35,545 nt of DNA from a virus: the IMG/VR virus record IMGVR_UViG_3300002835_000567, positions 1 through 35,545 of that record; one strand, given 5' to 3'. Made by a program: the position numbers and the translations under genes. Numbering within the stretch: the stretch's first letter is position 1; every line of letters begins with the position of its first letter. Below the pieces are notes generated by a model, which was not told where the DNA came from, ran no database searches, and saw only the letters and a list, made by a program, of their open reading frames with translations. Below, piece by piece: positions 23,580 through 32,000 of this stretch.

Positions 23580-24091
23580 AAGTCTCCCCCGCCGCCATCC
23601 AGATGATCAAGCACCACGAAGGGGTGCGGACTAAGCCTTACCGCTGTCCTGCCCTTTTGTGGACGGTCGGCGTGGGCCACGTAATTGACCCAACCCACAC
23701 GAGGATAAAGTATGAGGAGCGGCGTAATATATCGGTACCCCCTGGCTGGGACAGAGTCCTCTCCGTGGGAGAAGTTGACGCTCTTCTTGCTGAAGACCTT
23801 GGCCGTTTTGAGCGTGGTGTACTTAGACTGTGTCCTGCTGCTGCTGGCCGTCAGGGAGTTTTCGATTCTCTCGTCAGTTTTGCCTTCAACGTGGGCCTCG
23901 GCAATCTCCAGCGTTCTTCCCTTCGGATGAAGACCAACCGGGGCGAGTTTGAGGAAGCGGCTGATGAGTTCCTGAAGTGGACTAAGGCCGGTGGCCGGGT
24001 ACTTCCTGGCCTGGTCAAACGGCGTATGGACGAGCGTTCCTTGTACTTGTCCGGCGTGCATTGTACAAACGATCCTGCTAATATCCGGTAG
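23576..24091 (+). CDS. Endolysin, T4-type lysozyme (GH24)
   Basis: A 171-aa muramidase. The catalytic triad is E15, C24 and T30 in EGVRTKPYRC then LLWTVGVGH, the E-8-(D/C)-5-T spacing of lysozymes like P1 Lyz or R21. A Cys replaces the usual Asp. The C-terminal half has GVFDSLVSFAFNVGLGNLQR and LPGLVKRRMDERSLY, standard GH24 wording. It starts GTG overlapping the holin stop (GTGA). There is no signal peptide or SAR segment, so release depends on the holin. It cleaves the peptidoglycan glycan backbone. Confidence 0.93.
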   Translation: MKVSPAAIQMIKHHEGVRTKPYRCPALLWTVGVGHVIDPTHTRIKYEERRNISVPPGWDRVLSVGEVDALLAEDLGRFERGVLRLCPAAAGRQGVFDSLVSFAFNVGLGNLQRSSLRMKTNRGEFEEAADEFLKWTKAGGRVLPGLVKRRMDERSLYLSGVHCTNDPANIR

Positions 24092-24122
24092 GGGATCTCT
24101 ACCTCCACACGAAGGGTTTAAG

Positions 24123-24455
24123 ATGGCAGAGAAAATTAAACTCGTTCAAGGGGACACCCGCCCTCAGGTGCGCCTCACGCTTACCGACGAAAATACGGGT
24201 CAGGTCATAGACCTAACGGGTGCTACCGTTACCCTACACTTTCGCTCTGTCGGCGCTACTACTTCGTTGTTTTCACGGCAAGGCGTAGTTATTGACGCCC
24301 CAAACGGCATCGCTGTCGTTTCCTGGCAAGCCGGTGACCTTAACGTCCCGGCTGGTGAGTACGAGGGGGAGATCGAGGTCTACTGGTCCGCGACCAACGC
24401 GCGCCAGACAGTTTACGACTTGTTGAAGTTTAAAGTCCGTGAGGACATCGCGTGA
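24123..24455 (+). CDS. BppU-like beta-sandwich protein (110 aa)
   Basis: ATG at 24123 with GAAGGG upstream. It encodes LVQGDTRPQVRLTLTDENTG, then DLTGATVTLHFRS and PAGEYEGEIEVYWS, the wording of BppU N-terminal-type domains that serve as small adaptor or decoration modules in phage tails. It ends where the long repeat protein begins, with GTG overlapping its stop. It is likely a tail or fibre connector. Confidence 0.75.
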   Translation: MAEKIKLVQGDTRPQVRLTLTDENTGQVIDLTGATVTLHFRSVGATTSLFSRQGVVIDAPNGIAVVSWQAGDLNVPAGEYEGEIEVYWSATNARQTVYDLLKFKVREDIA

Positions 24456-25957
24456 AACTGACTGCCGCTTGGACAGTCATAAAGAGCGCCATATCTTCCC
24501 AGGCGCTCTCTGCATCGGTTTCCGCCGTGCAGTTAGCCGCAGCTACTCAGGCAGCGGTCATTACGCTAGTCTATGAGCTGGGGCTGTTTTTACTCCTTGT
24601 CGATCGGGAAGACGGAGTTTCCGTAGACGAAAACCTGCAGCGTTCTTTTTCGAAGCGTTTAACTGACGCATTTAGGGCAGTCGATGCCCATGCTTTAGGT
24701 TTCCAGAAATCGGCCCAAGATGCAGTCGCCTTAACAGATGCCGAAACGCTGGCTATCTTTAAGAACAACTCAGACCTACTTCAACTTGTAGACATCCGAG
24801 CCGTAGCAGTGGCAAAGGCGCTGGCAGACGGCGCCTTGACGCAAGACAAATTGGTCAATGCGGTCTACAAGGCTCTCGTTGATCTTGCCGCTGTTATAGA
24901 CAATAAGTCGCTCGCTACCGGCAAGGTGGTCGGAGACGCGCTAGCCATTGCCGATGAAGCGTTTGCCTCGGTCTCCAAATCGCTGACTGACACAGCAGTT
25001 CTGTCGGACTTGCATCAGTTCTCTGCCCAAAAGAGCCTCTCCGATGTCGTCGGAGTAACCGATGACATCGACGGTGCTTTGACTATTGAAGACGACCAAG
25101 AGGTCAACTTCTTTAAGTTTACTAGCAACGTTGCTGCAGCTACTGACAACTTTGTTCGTCAGGTTGACTACGTACGCCAGTTTGACGACGCCGGGTTTGT
25201 CGCTGACCAGAGTGTTCTGGCCAGCAATAAAGCCCTCGCCAATGATGCGGAACTGACTGACGCAGCAGCACGCGTGTTTGACAAAGGCCTCTTTGAGTTC
25301 CCGTCCGTTGCTGATGCGTTCGTAAGCTCGGTACAGAAGGCCGTCGATGATCTCATCCGTGCTACTGCTGAGGATCAGCACGAACTGCAGATCAACAAGA
25401 TTGTAGCCCACGTTGCAACAGTCACGGATACTATCCTACTTGCGCTGACGTCGATACGTAACGCTGCTGACTCCGGTATTTTGTCTGACGTAGATGTCTT
25501 GGAGATATCTAAGGCGCTTAACGAAGCATTGTCAGTTGCTGACACAGCTGTAGTATCGTTGTCGAAGCCTTTATTTGACAGCGTTGATCTGTTTGACCTG
25601 GTATCACAAGAACTGTCTAAGCCTCGCGCAGACAGTTCGTTGGTATCAGACGATTCTGTCTTGGCTTTGTTTAAGGGGCTAGCAGACGAAACTCAGATCT
25701 CTGATCAGTTTGTCTTGATTGCTACATACCTACGTAGCATTGATGATTCCTCTGTAGCAGTTGACCAGTTGGTACGCTTGCTATCAAAAGTCCTGTCTGA
25801 CTCAACCACTGTCTCGGATTCGCCGTTCAAGCAACCGAACTTAGGTAAGTCGGATTCTGTGTCAGTAGGAAGTTCGGGAACGCTACTGATGCAAGGGTAC
25901 TGCGATATTACGTATTTCGCAGAAGACTTTGTCGGTAGTTCTCGGTCATTTACTTAG
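24452..25957 (+). CDS. Repeat-built tail fibre shaft-like protein (501 aa)
   Basis: GTG at 24452 overlaps the previous stop. After a hydrophobic N-terminus (AVQLAAATQAAVITLVYELG, residues 25-45) the protein is a chain of about 20-residue units of the form xDxxxLSDxxxxxxxKxLxD, for example VFDKGLFEFPSVADAFVSS or KSLTDTAVLSDLHQFSAQ. Repeats of this sort form extended fibres in other phages. The C-terminus is short and aromatic. It likely bridges tail and receptor-binding tips. Family not named. Confidence 0.7.
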   Translation: MKLTAAWTVIKSAISSQALSASVSAVQLAAATQAAVITLVYELGLFLLLVDREDGVSVDENLQRSFSKRLTDAFRAVDAHALGFQKSAQDAVALTDAETLAIFKNNSDLLQLVDIRAVAVAKALADGALTQDKLVNAVYKALVDLAAVIDNKSLATGKVVGDALAIADEAFASVSKSLTDTAVLSDLHQFSAQKSLSDVVGVTDDIDGALTIEDDQEVNFFKFTSNVAAATDNFVRQVDYVRQFDDAGFVADQSVLASNKALANDAELTDAAARVFDKGLFEFPSVADAFVSSVQKAVDDLIRATAEDQHELQINKIVAHVATVTDTILLALTSIRNAADSGILSDVDVLEISKALNEALSVADTAVVSLSKPLFDSVDLFDLVSQELSKPRADSSLVSDDSVLALFKGLADETQISDQFVLIATYLRSIDDSSVAVDQLVRLLSKVLSDSTTVSDSPFKQPNLGKSDSVSVGSSGTLLMQGYCDITYFAEDFVGSSRSFT

Positions 25958-25971
25958 TGAGGTCTTTTTAG

Positions 25972-26433
25972 ATGAATACGCTCGAAAGTTTGAAGGTGAA
26001 GGGTCGCCTGAACATTGTTCTGCGCGACAAAGACGGTAACGTCAAGGACGAGCGCGAGGTCGATAATCTCGTCGTCAGCTCGGGCTTGGCTTACATCATT
26101 AGCCGTATGGTCGGCACGTCGAAGGCTGTCATGTCTCATATGGGTCTCGGCTCTGGTACCACGGCTGCTGCCGCTGGTCAGACCGATCTCGTGAGCGTGC
26201 TTGGCTCACGTGAGGCTCTTGATTCCAGCACGATCGCTGGCACGGACAACGAAAAGGTTGTTTACGTTGCCTCGTTTGAGCCGGGTGACGCGACTGGTGC
26301 TGTGACCGAAGCGGGCATTTTCAATGCCTCGACGGCTGGTGACATGCTCTGCCGCACCGTGTTTCCGGTTGTGAACAAGGGCGCAGATGACGCATTGTCC
26401 GTTACTTGGACGATCACGTTGTCAGCGGTCTAA
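25972..26433 (+). CDS. Tail fibre-associated protein (153 aa)
   Basis: ATG at 25972 with GAGGTC upstream. It encodes LNIVLRDKDGNVKDEREVDN, then LVVSSGLAYIISRMVG, MGLGSGTTAAAAGQTDL and VYVASFEPGDATGAVTEAGI, FNASTAGDMLCRTVF. This wording is widespread in phage tail or fibre operons and is thought structural. It is GC-rich and uniform in codon use compared with the repeat gene before it. Confidence 0.7.
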   Translation: MNTLESLKVKGRLNIVLRDKDGNVKDEREVDNLVVSSGLAYIISRMVGTSKAVMSHMGLGSGTTAAAAGQTDLVSVLGSREALDSSTIAGTDNEKVVYVASFEPGDATGAVTEAGIFNASTAGDMLCRTVFPVVNKGADDALSVTWTITLSAV

Positions 26434-26445
26434 CAGAGACCGTAA

Positions 26446-26658
26446 ATGTCAACGGTAACTCTTAGAAACGTAAAGGGATCGCCGCTGACTAATGCGGAGG
26501 TTGATGCTAACTTTTCGAACTTGAATAGCGACAAGTCGGAAAAAGCAGCCAACCTCAGCGACCTCACTAGCGCGAGTACCGCCCGGAGCAATCTGGGCGT
26601 GTACTCAAGCGCTGAGGTAGACAGCAAAGCGATTGCTATGGCTATCGCTCTGGGGTAA
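26446..26658 (+). CDS. Short tail-fibre N-terminal module (70 aa)
   Basis: ATG at 26446, weak ribosome site. It reads VTLRNVKGSPLTNAEVDANF then SNLNSDKSEKAANLSDLTSA, typical of the first residues of long phage tail fibres that attach the fibre to the tail. Here the gene stops after 70 residues, so it is a stand-alone attachment module or a remnant of a longer fibre gene. Confidence 0.7.
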   Translation: MSTVTLRNVKGSPLTNAEVDANFSNLNSDKSEKAANLSDLTSASTARSNLGVYSSAEVDSKAIAMAIALG

Positions 26659-26661
26659 CAC

Positions 26662-26988
26662 ATGGCTTTTAAATCGATCGCATTGCCGAACATCGGCACA
26701 TCAGGATCGCCTTCGACTGTTACTACTACCGTACAGGCTGGGGAAACCCAGACCCTTATTGGGTTAGCTTTTGCCAACGCAAGCGGTACAAACGTGACTA
26801 TTTCGGCGAAACTGAACAAGAGTGGCGGCGCTTCTGCGTTCTTAATTAAGGACGCACTGGTTCTTCCAGGCGGAGCGTTGGCGGTGGTAGGCGGCGATCA
26901 AAAAGTGGTGCTCGAAACGGGCGACACAATTACTGCGTACGCAAGTGCTAGTAATTCAGTCGACGCTACTCTGTCTTACCTCGTCTGA
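26662..26988 (+). CDS. Small beta-rich virion protein (108 aa)
   Basis: ATG at 26662, 3 nt after the previous stop, with GGGGTAA upstream. The protein (MAFKSIALPNIGTSGSPSTV; LIGLAFANASGTNVTISAKL; VLPGGALAVVGGDQKVVL) has the pattern of a single jelly-roll or beta sandwich seen in small proteins of aquatic phage fibre operons. Role structural by context. Confidence 0.65.
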   Translation: MAFKSIALPNIGTSGSPSTVTTTVQAGETQTLIGLAFANASGTNVTISAKLNKSGGASAFLIKDALVLPGGALAVVGGDQKVVLETGDTITAYASASNSVDATLSYLV

Positions 26989-26998
26989 GGATTGAGCA

Positions 26999-29077
26999 AT
27001 GGGCTATATTGGTAACGCTCCGTTTGGCGGACAAATCACTGGTGACAACGTCCTTGACGGGTCAGTTGGCACAGCTGATATAACCAATGGAGCAGTTACG
27101 GCTGCCAAACTTAGTTCTACTGCTATTACTGATAAGCTTGGATTCACGCCGTACAATTCCGCTAACCCTAGTGGGTACATAACTAGTTCTGCGCTCTCTC
27201 CGTACTTAACGATTGCTAGCGCAGCTAGTACGTATCAGACTATCCTTACCTACTCTGACGTTACTACAGCTCTCGGATTTACTCCGTATAACAGCACAAA
27301 CCCTAGCGGGTATATATCCGGCAACCAGACGATTACCGTCTCCGGTGACGCCAGCGGTAGCGGTACTACTGCAATCTCTCTTACGCTGGCTAACAGCGGC
27401 GTTAGTGCTGGCACCTACGGTAACGCAACAAACATTCCTCAGATCGCGGTTGACGCTAAAGGTAGACTTACTTCTGTTAGTAACGTTGCTGTTAGCATCC
27501 CGTCCGGGTCTTTGACGTTTACCGGTGATGTAACTGGAACCGGATCGACTGGATCCAGCACGGCATTGACGTTAGCCAACAGCGGCGTGTCTGCCGGTAC
27601 GTACACAAAAGTCACTGTTGATGCGAAAGGCCGCGTTACTACCGGAGCATCGCTAGCCTCGGGCGACCTGCCTACCTACACCGGCACGATCACCTCAAGC
27701 CAGGTGACGACCGCGCTCGGGTACACGCCTCCGCAGCCAACCGGTACTGGTGCAAGCGGAACGTGGGGCATCTCGATCAGCGGCAACGCTGCTACGGCAA
27801 CCACGGCTTCCAACGTAAACAACGGCACGTTGACAATGAACGTGTCGGGTACGGGGTTGTCTGGTTCTCAGACTTTTACGGCTAACCAGTCGAGCAACGC
27901 AACGTTCACAATAACGTCGAACGCAACAAGTGCAAATACAGCAAACGCTATTGTCGCGCGTGATGCTAATGGTGCTTTTGTTGCTCAAGACATTACCGCC
28001 ACTCGTAGTAACGGCACCGGCGTTATTTTCTTTGGTAATACTGGAACGCGATACCTTTTCTGGGATGGGACTAACTACGCCATGCCCGGTGCCAATCTTT
28101 TTGTTAACGGTTCTCAGGCCGTCACAAATAACGGTGGTACGTGGGGCATCAATATCTCCGGCACGGCCGCGTACGCAACCAACACTACGCAGGGTTTTGC
28201 TAGTAACTGGAACACCGACTTCGCCAACACGCCTGCTGGGAGCACAAGGCTTTCTGGCGACACACCTACTGGTAGCTCAACAGGTGGCCCCGGTGGAGTG
28301 TGGTGGTTCCAGCAAAACATGCGTCATACCAACGCATCAAACGTCTGGGGCGTTCAGGTCGCGTGGGGGTGGGAAGACAATGCTAACGTTCTTCGCACTC
28401 GCAACGTACAAGGCGGCAATTACGGTGCGTGGGTCACGTACCTTAATAGCGCTAATTACACTTCTTATGTAACGGGTAGCAAATTGCAGTCACAGACATT
28501 TACAGGTTCGGGCACCTTTACTGTCCCGACAGGCGTTACATCCGTTTGGGTCACCATGGTTGGTGGCGGCTCAGGCGGAGGCGCAAGCGCATACGGCAAC
28601 GGTGCTGGCGGCGGCGGTGCTGGCGCATATATGATCAAAAGGGCCGTTAATGTTACGCCGGGATCAGGAGTTGCTGTCACTATCGGTGGAGGGGGTGCTG
28701 GTCACCCTCCTGACTCTCAAGGTAACGGGTCTCCTGGCGGTGCTACTTCGTTTGGCTCAATTAGCTGCTCTGGCGCGCTTGGTGGCGGTGGTATTGGCCA
28801 ACAGCAAAATTCACAGGCAGGCGCTGGTGGAGCGGTTGGTGGCGCAAGGCAATACACTTTCGCAGCGGGTAGCCTTGGCGGGCTAGTGGGTAGAAACGTA
28901 ACGGGTGGCGTCAATTGGGGCGGCGGTGCAGGCGGCCTGTATGGTAACGGCGGTAACGCTAGCGACGCTTACGGTGAGAGCGCGGTTGGAAACTCCGGCG
29001 GCGGTGGCGGTGCTGGTGGTTATGGCGGCGGCGGTAACGGTGGATCGGGAATGGTTATCGTCGAGTGGTTAGCATAA
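26999..29077 (+). CDS. Tail fibre with glycine-rich C-terminal domain (692 aa)
   Basis: Begins MGYIGNAPFGGQI, a recurrent fibre start. The shaft has repeats FTPYNSANPSGYI / FTPYNSTNPSGYI and TLANSGVSAGTY, typical of collagen-free beta-structured fibres. The last 170 residues are a domain starting FTGSGTFTVPTGVTSVWV and rich in GGGG runs, ending GGSGMVIVEWLA, like glycine-rich adhesin tips (for example S16 gp38-type polyglycine layers). It probably binds a surface receptor. The glycine-rich end is shared with the 170-aa protein at 31072. Confidence 0.85.
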   Translation: MGYIGNAPFGGQITGDNVLDGSVGTADITNGAVTAAKLSSTAITDKLGFTPYNSANPSGYITSSALSPYLTIASAASTYQTILTYSDVTTALGFTPYNSTNPSGYISGNQTITVSGDASGSGTTAISLTLANSGVSAGTYGNATNIPQIAVDAKGRLTSVSNVAVSIPSGSLTFTGDVTGTGSTGSSTALTLANSGVSAGTYTKVTVDAKGRVTTGASLASGDLPTYTGTITSSQVTTALGYTPPQPTGTGASGTWGISISGNAATATTASNVNNGTLTMNVSGTGLSGSQTFTANQSSNATFTITSNATSANTANAIVARDANGAFVAQDITATRSNGTGVIFFGNTGTRYLFWDGTNYAMPGANLFVNGSQAVTNNGGTWGINISGTAAYATNTTQGFASNWNTDFANTPAGSTRLSGDTPTGSSTGGPGGVWWFQQNMRHTNASNVWGVQVAWGWEDNANVLRTRNVQGGNYGAWVTYLNSANYTSYVTGSKLQSQTFTGSGTFTVPTGVTSVWVTMVGGGSGGGASAYGNGAGGGGAGAYMIKRAVNVTPGSGVAVTIGGGGAGHPPDSQGNGSPGGATSFGSISCSGALGGGGIGQQQNSQAGAGGAVGGARQYTFAAGSLGGLVGRNVTGGVNWGGGAGGLYGNGGNASDAYGESAVGNSGGGGGAGGYGGGGNGGSGMVIVEWLA

Positions 29078-29089
29078 GGAGTATAAGAC

Positions 29090-29464
29090 GTGGCACATTT
29101 TGCACAGCTTGATGAAGACAACGTGGTAATCAAAGTCGTAGTGATTGGCAACGAAGATATATGCGACGAAGACGGAAACGAGGTTGAAAGTATTGGCGTC
29201 GCCTTTTGCCAAAGTTTATTTGGCGAGGGCAATTGGGTGCAGACCTCGTATAACGGAACGTTTCGTAAACGATATGCTGGCGTAGGTTATACCTATGACG
29301 CTGACTACGACGCGTTTATCCCACCGAAGCCATTTGCTTCTTGGGTTTTTGATGAAGTCAAACTGAACTGGGCACCACCGGTGCCATTTCCGTCTGACGG
29401 TGGACGCTACGATTGGGACGAAGCATCAGGCTCTTGGGAAGCCATTGCTGGTTCAAACGGTTAA
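29090..29464 (+). CDS. Conserved fibre-region protein (124 aa)
   Basis: GTG at 29090 after AAGGAG. The wording MAHFAQLDEDNVVIKVVVIG, FGEGNWVQTSYNGTFRKRYA and FIPPKPFASWVFDE is widely found in cyanophage and pelagiphage genomes next to structural genes. The fold looks like a small beta-rich protein with a C-terminal WDEASGSW motif. Function not established; possibly a fibre-assembly or accessory protein. Confidence 0.75.
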   Translation: MAHFAQLDEDNVVIKVVVIGNEDICDEDGNEVESIGVAFCQSLFGEGNWVQTSYNGTFRKRYAGVGYTYDADYDAFIPPKPFASWVFDEVKLNWAPPVPFPSDGGRYDWDEASGSWEAIAGSNG

Positions 29465-29474
29465 TAGGTGCTAA

Positions 29475-29672
29475 ATGGAAACGTATTCTTTTGTTCTTAC
29501 TGAGCAGGACGCCAACATTATTATTGGCGCGTTGGCAAAACAACCGTTTGAGGTGGTTGTGAACCTGATACAGAAACTTCAAACGCAAGCTGAGAAGCAA
29601 AGAAACGCTAAGGAAATGATGGAGGTAGCGGCAGGAGCGGCTTCCACCGAACTTCCTAGCCCAGCCAAATAA
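29475..29672 (+). CDS. Small helical protein (65 aa)
   Basis: ATG at 29475 with AGGTG upstream. It begins METYSFVLTEQDANIIIGAL and continues AKQPFEVVVNLIQKLQTQAE, a helical protein with a flexible end. Similar short proteins occur in phage fibre regions, with no known function. Confidence 0.68.
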   Translation: METYSFVLTEQDANIIIGALAKQPFEVVVNLIQKLQTQAEKQRNAKEMMEVAAGAASTELPSPAK

Positions 29673-29676
29673 AATC

Positions 29677-29696
29677 AGAGCAGCAAAAGCTGCTCT
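29677..29696 (+). terminator. Perfect stem-loop between fibre genes
   Basis: An 8-bp perfect stem (AGAGCAGC / GCTGCTCT) with an AAAA loop lies just after the 65-aa gene. No T tract follows, and the next ribosome site (GAGG) overlaps its edge, so it is more likely a processing or attenuation hairpin than a strong terminator. Confidence 0.45.
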
Positions 29697-29707
29697 TGAG
29701 GTAACGC

Positions 29708-31075
29708 ATGGCATACATCGGCAACGCACCAGGGTTCTCAACGCAGCGCATCGTGACTACGTTCACGGCGACTGCTGGTCAGACCTCGTTCTCGCCCACC
29801 GGCGGGTACATACTTAATTACGTCGATGTGTACTACAACGGCGTTAAGTTGGTAGCGGGTGACGATTTCACTGCTACCGACATGAGCGCGGTTGTATTAA
29901 CCATTCCTGCTTCTGCTGGTGACATGGTTGAAGTTGTCTCGTATGTACCGAGAGGCTTAACTGACGGTTACACCAAGGTTGAAGCCGACGCTCGCTACGA
30001 ACCAATTGATAGCGCGTATACAAAAGCTGAAGCTGATGCCCGTTACGAACCAATCGATAGCGCCTACACGAAAGCAGAATCTGACGCTCGTTACGAGCCT
30101 TTAGACAGCGCGTATACAAAAGCTGAGTCTGATGCGAAGTACGCGCTGTTAGGTGCGAACACTGACATTACTTCGCTAAATCCTGACTACATAACGTTTG
30201 ACCAGACGGCAGTCGTCACCGACGCTGTTGGCCGCTTGACATGGGATTCTGCGACCGGCTCTTTGCGCATGCCGATGCTCGGCGGTAATGCCGTTGCGTC
30301 TCTCGGTCAAACAATGCATGCGTATGTAACTAACGCCGAGTCGTTTACAATCAATAAAGGGCAGCCTGTATATCTACACTCTGCTCAAGGCGATCGAGCG
30401 ACGGTAAAGCTGGCGTTTAATACTTCTGATGCAACATCGGCAAAGACTTTTGGTCTTGCCGCTGAAAACATAGGCGCGAATCAGACAGGCTACGTTATTT
30501 GCCAAGGCGTACTAAGTAATATAGATACATCCGCTTACACTGGCGGAGCAACTCTTTACCTTGGAAGCACTGCTGGGTCGCTAACAACGACTAAGCCAGT
30601 AGCGCCAAACCACTTGGTTTATATCGGCGTTGTCGAAAAAACCAATGCTGGCGGCGGTCAGATTTACGTTCGCCCACAGAATGGGTACGAGCTGGATGAG
30701 ATTCACGACGTACTGATTACGTCTCCTGCCAATGGGCAGATACTGGTATACGACGGCTCCACTAACTTATGGAAAAATCAAGCCCCGGCTGGCGGTCTGC
30801 CAGATTTAGTAGTCGTCTCTGGCACTACGCAAGCAGCCGTCGCTAACAAGCACTACGTTTTGACTAACGCTGCTACCACGACCGTCACACTTCCGGCTTC
30901 TCCGGCGGCTGGCGACGTAGTGTGGGTCACTGTAGAGAACGGCCGCATCGACAACGTGATTGCCCGCAACGGCCAGAACATTGAAAGCATCGCGGATGAC
31001 TTACTGCTCGACGACACGCAAGCGTCGCTGCAGCTCCGCTACGTCAACGCAACTATTGGATGGGTTTTGATATGA
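29708..31075 (+). CDS. Tail fibre shaft, cassette 1 (455 aa)
   Basis: Begins MAYIGNAPGFSTQRIVTTF, then a small beta domain (YILNYVDVYYNGVKLVAGDD). Residues 88-147 are four 15-aa repeats of the form YTKxEADARYEPIDSA. A beta-rich body follows. The end (VSGTTQAAVANKHYVLTNAA, then DVVWVTVENGRIDNVIARNG and LQLRYVNATIGWVLI) is homologous to the end of the 290-aa fibre at 32236. Its TGA overlaps the ATG of the glycine-rich tip gene. It likely forms a trimeric shaft ending in the shared joining domain. Confidence 0.82.
   Translation: MAYIGNAPGFSTQRIVTTFTATAGQTSFSPTGGYILNYVDVYYNGVKLVAGDDFTATDMSAVVLTIPASAGDMVEVVSYVPRGLTDGYTKVEADARYEPIDSAYTKAEADARYEPIDSAYTKAESDARYEPLDSAYTKAESDAKYALLGANTDITSLNPDYITFDQTAVVTDAVGRLTWDSATGSLRMPMLGGNAVASLGQTMHAYVTNAESFTINKGQPVYLHSAQGDRATVKLAFNTSDATSAKTFGLAAENIGANQTGYVICQGVLSNIDTSAYTGGATLYLGSTAGSLTTTKPVAPNHLVYIGVVEKTNAGGGQIYVRPQNGYELDEIHDVLITSPANGQILVYDGSTNLWKNQAPAGGLPDLVVVSGTTQAAVANKHYVLTNAATTTVTLPASPAAGDVVWVTVENGRIDNVIARNGQNIESIADDLLLDDTQASLQLRYVNATIGWVLI
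29969..30148 (+). repeat. Four 45-bp tandem repeats inside fibre gene
   Basis: Four in-frame units of 15 codons encode YTKxEADARYEPxDSA-type repeats. The units differ mostly at third positions and a few residues, so they are old enough to have diverged but could still recombine and change shaft length. Confidence 0.85.
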
Positions 31076-31584
31076 CCGCTCTTAGCAGCCTAAGGTCTGG
31101 CGGAAAGCCAAAACAAGTAACTACGTATACAAGTGGAACTGGAACATATACGCCTACCGCCGCTAATGCGTGGTGCTACGTCACTCTCGTCGGCGGAGGC
31201 GGAAATGGTGGCGGCGGCTCCGGTGACGGCGGGTCTGCTGCAGCTGTATGGACACAGTGGATAAAGTTGTCAGGGGCTACTTCTTATGCTGTTGGAGCTG
31301 GCGGCGGCGGCAACACTACGTTTGGCTCGTTAACCGCAGTTGGAGGTAGATCCGGCGGCGGCAACTTCTCTCAGGGTAGTGACGCTGGCGGAGGAGCTGG
31401 TGGTTTTAATGGACAGTCGTCGCAATATGGCGCAGGAGGTTCTGGATCTGGCTACGGGGGTGTAAACGGTGGTAACGCAACTGGCTACGGAGCCGGTGGG
31501 GGCGGCGCCGGGTACTACTACGGCGGGCGGGATGCTGGCAGCGGGTCTGGCGGTTTAATTATCATTGAGGATTTTGGACCATGA
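31072..31584 (+). CDS. Glycine-rich fibre tip protein, cassette 1 (170 aa)
   Basis: I chose the ATG at 31072 because it overlaps the fibre stop (ATGA); an in-frame ATG at 31060 is the alternative. The sequence starts MTALSSLRSGGKPKQVTTYT, then is dominated by Gly runs (GGGGNGGGGSGDGG, GAGGSGSGYGGVNGGN) and ends SGGLIIIEDFGP, close to the end of the 692-aa fibre. It resembles polyglycine adhesins that bind outer-membrane receptors. Likely a separable receptor-binding tip attached to the shaft. Confidence 0.75.
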   Translation: MTALSSLRSGGKPKQVTTYTSGTGTYTPTAANAWCYVTLVGGGGNGGGGSGDGGSAAAVWTQWIKLSGATSYAVGAGGGGNTTFGSLTAVGGRSGGGNFSQGSDAGGGAGGFNGQSSQYGAGGSGSGYGGVNGGNATGYGAGGGGAGYYYGGRDAGSGSGGLIIIEDFGP

Positions 31585-32000
31585 AGCGTTGGGCATTGAT
31601 TGAAGACGGAAAAGTAACAAATGTCGTCGAGCAGGCCACGCAGCCGGTATTGTTTGGTTCATGGGTTGAAACGCCGACGCACTATGTTAGCCCCGGTTGG
31701 AGTTATATAGATGGCGAATTCGTTGACCCACGTCCGCCGATCACTATTCCTAACATTATCACAAAGGTGTCGTTTCGTTTCCGCATGACCGACACTGAGT
31801 ATGTCGGCGTTCTGACCGCTGCCAAGACCGACGTTGAGGTCCAGGCTTGGGTCGAGACCTTCAACATGGTGTCACAGGTCAACTTGTCGGACGAACGAAC
31901 CGTGGCCGGACTTAACGTCTTGGTCAGCAAAGGTCTGCTCACCCAAGAGCGGGCTACAGAAATACTGTCTACTACCGTACTAGAGGGGGAAAGGCCGTAA
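31581..32000 (+). CDS. Fibre accessory protein, cassette 1 (139 aa)
   Basis: ATG at 31581 overlaps the tip stop (ATGA). The N-terminus (MKRWALIEDGKVTNVVEQAT, then YVSPGWSYIDGEFVDPRPP) is the small beta domain often found in fibre-assembly-type proteins. The C-terminal 80 residues (VSFRFRMTDTEYVGVLTAAK; AWVETFNMVSQVNLSDERTV) are clearly homologous to the whole of the 95-aa protein at 34582. It may be a chaperone or capping protein of its cassette. Confidence 0.75.
   Translation: MKRWALIEDGKVTNVVEQATQPVLFGSWVETPTHYVSPGWSYIDGEFVDPRPPITIPNIITKVSFRFRMTDTEYVGVLTAAKTDVEVQAWVETFNMVSQVNLSDERTVAGLNVLVSKGLLTQERATEILSTTVLEGERP

Noticed and set aside
23991-24122. Upstream extension of the BppU-like protein
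   Set aside because: The extra 44 codons lie inside the endolysin; the ATG at 24123 has its own ribosome site and starts the recognisable domain.
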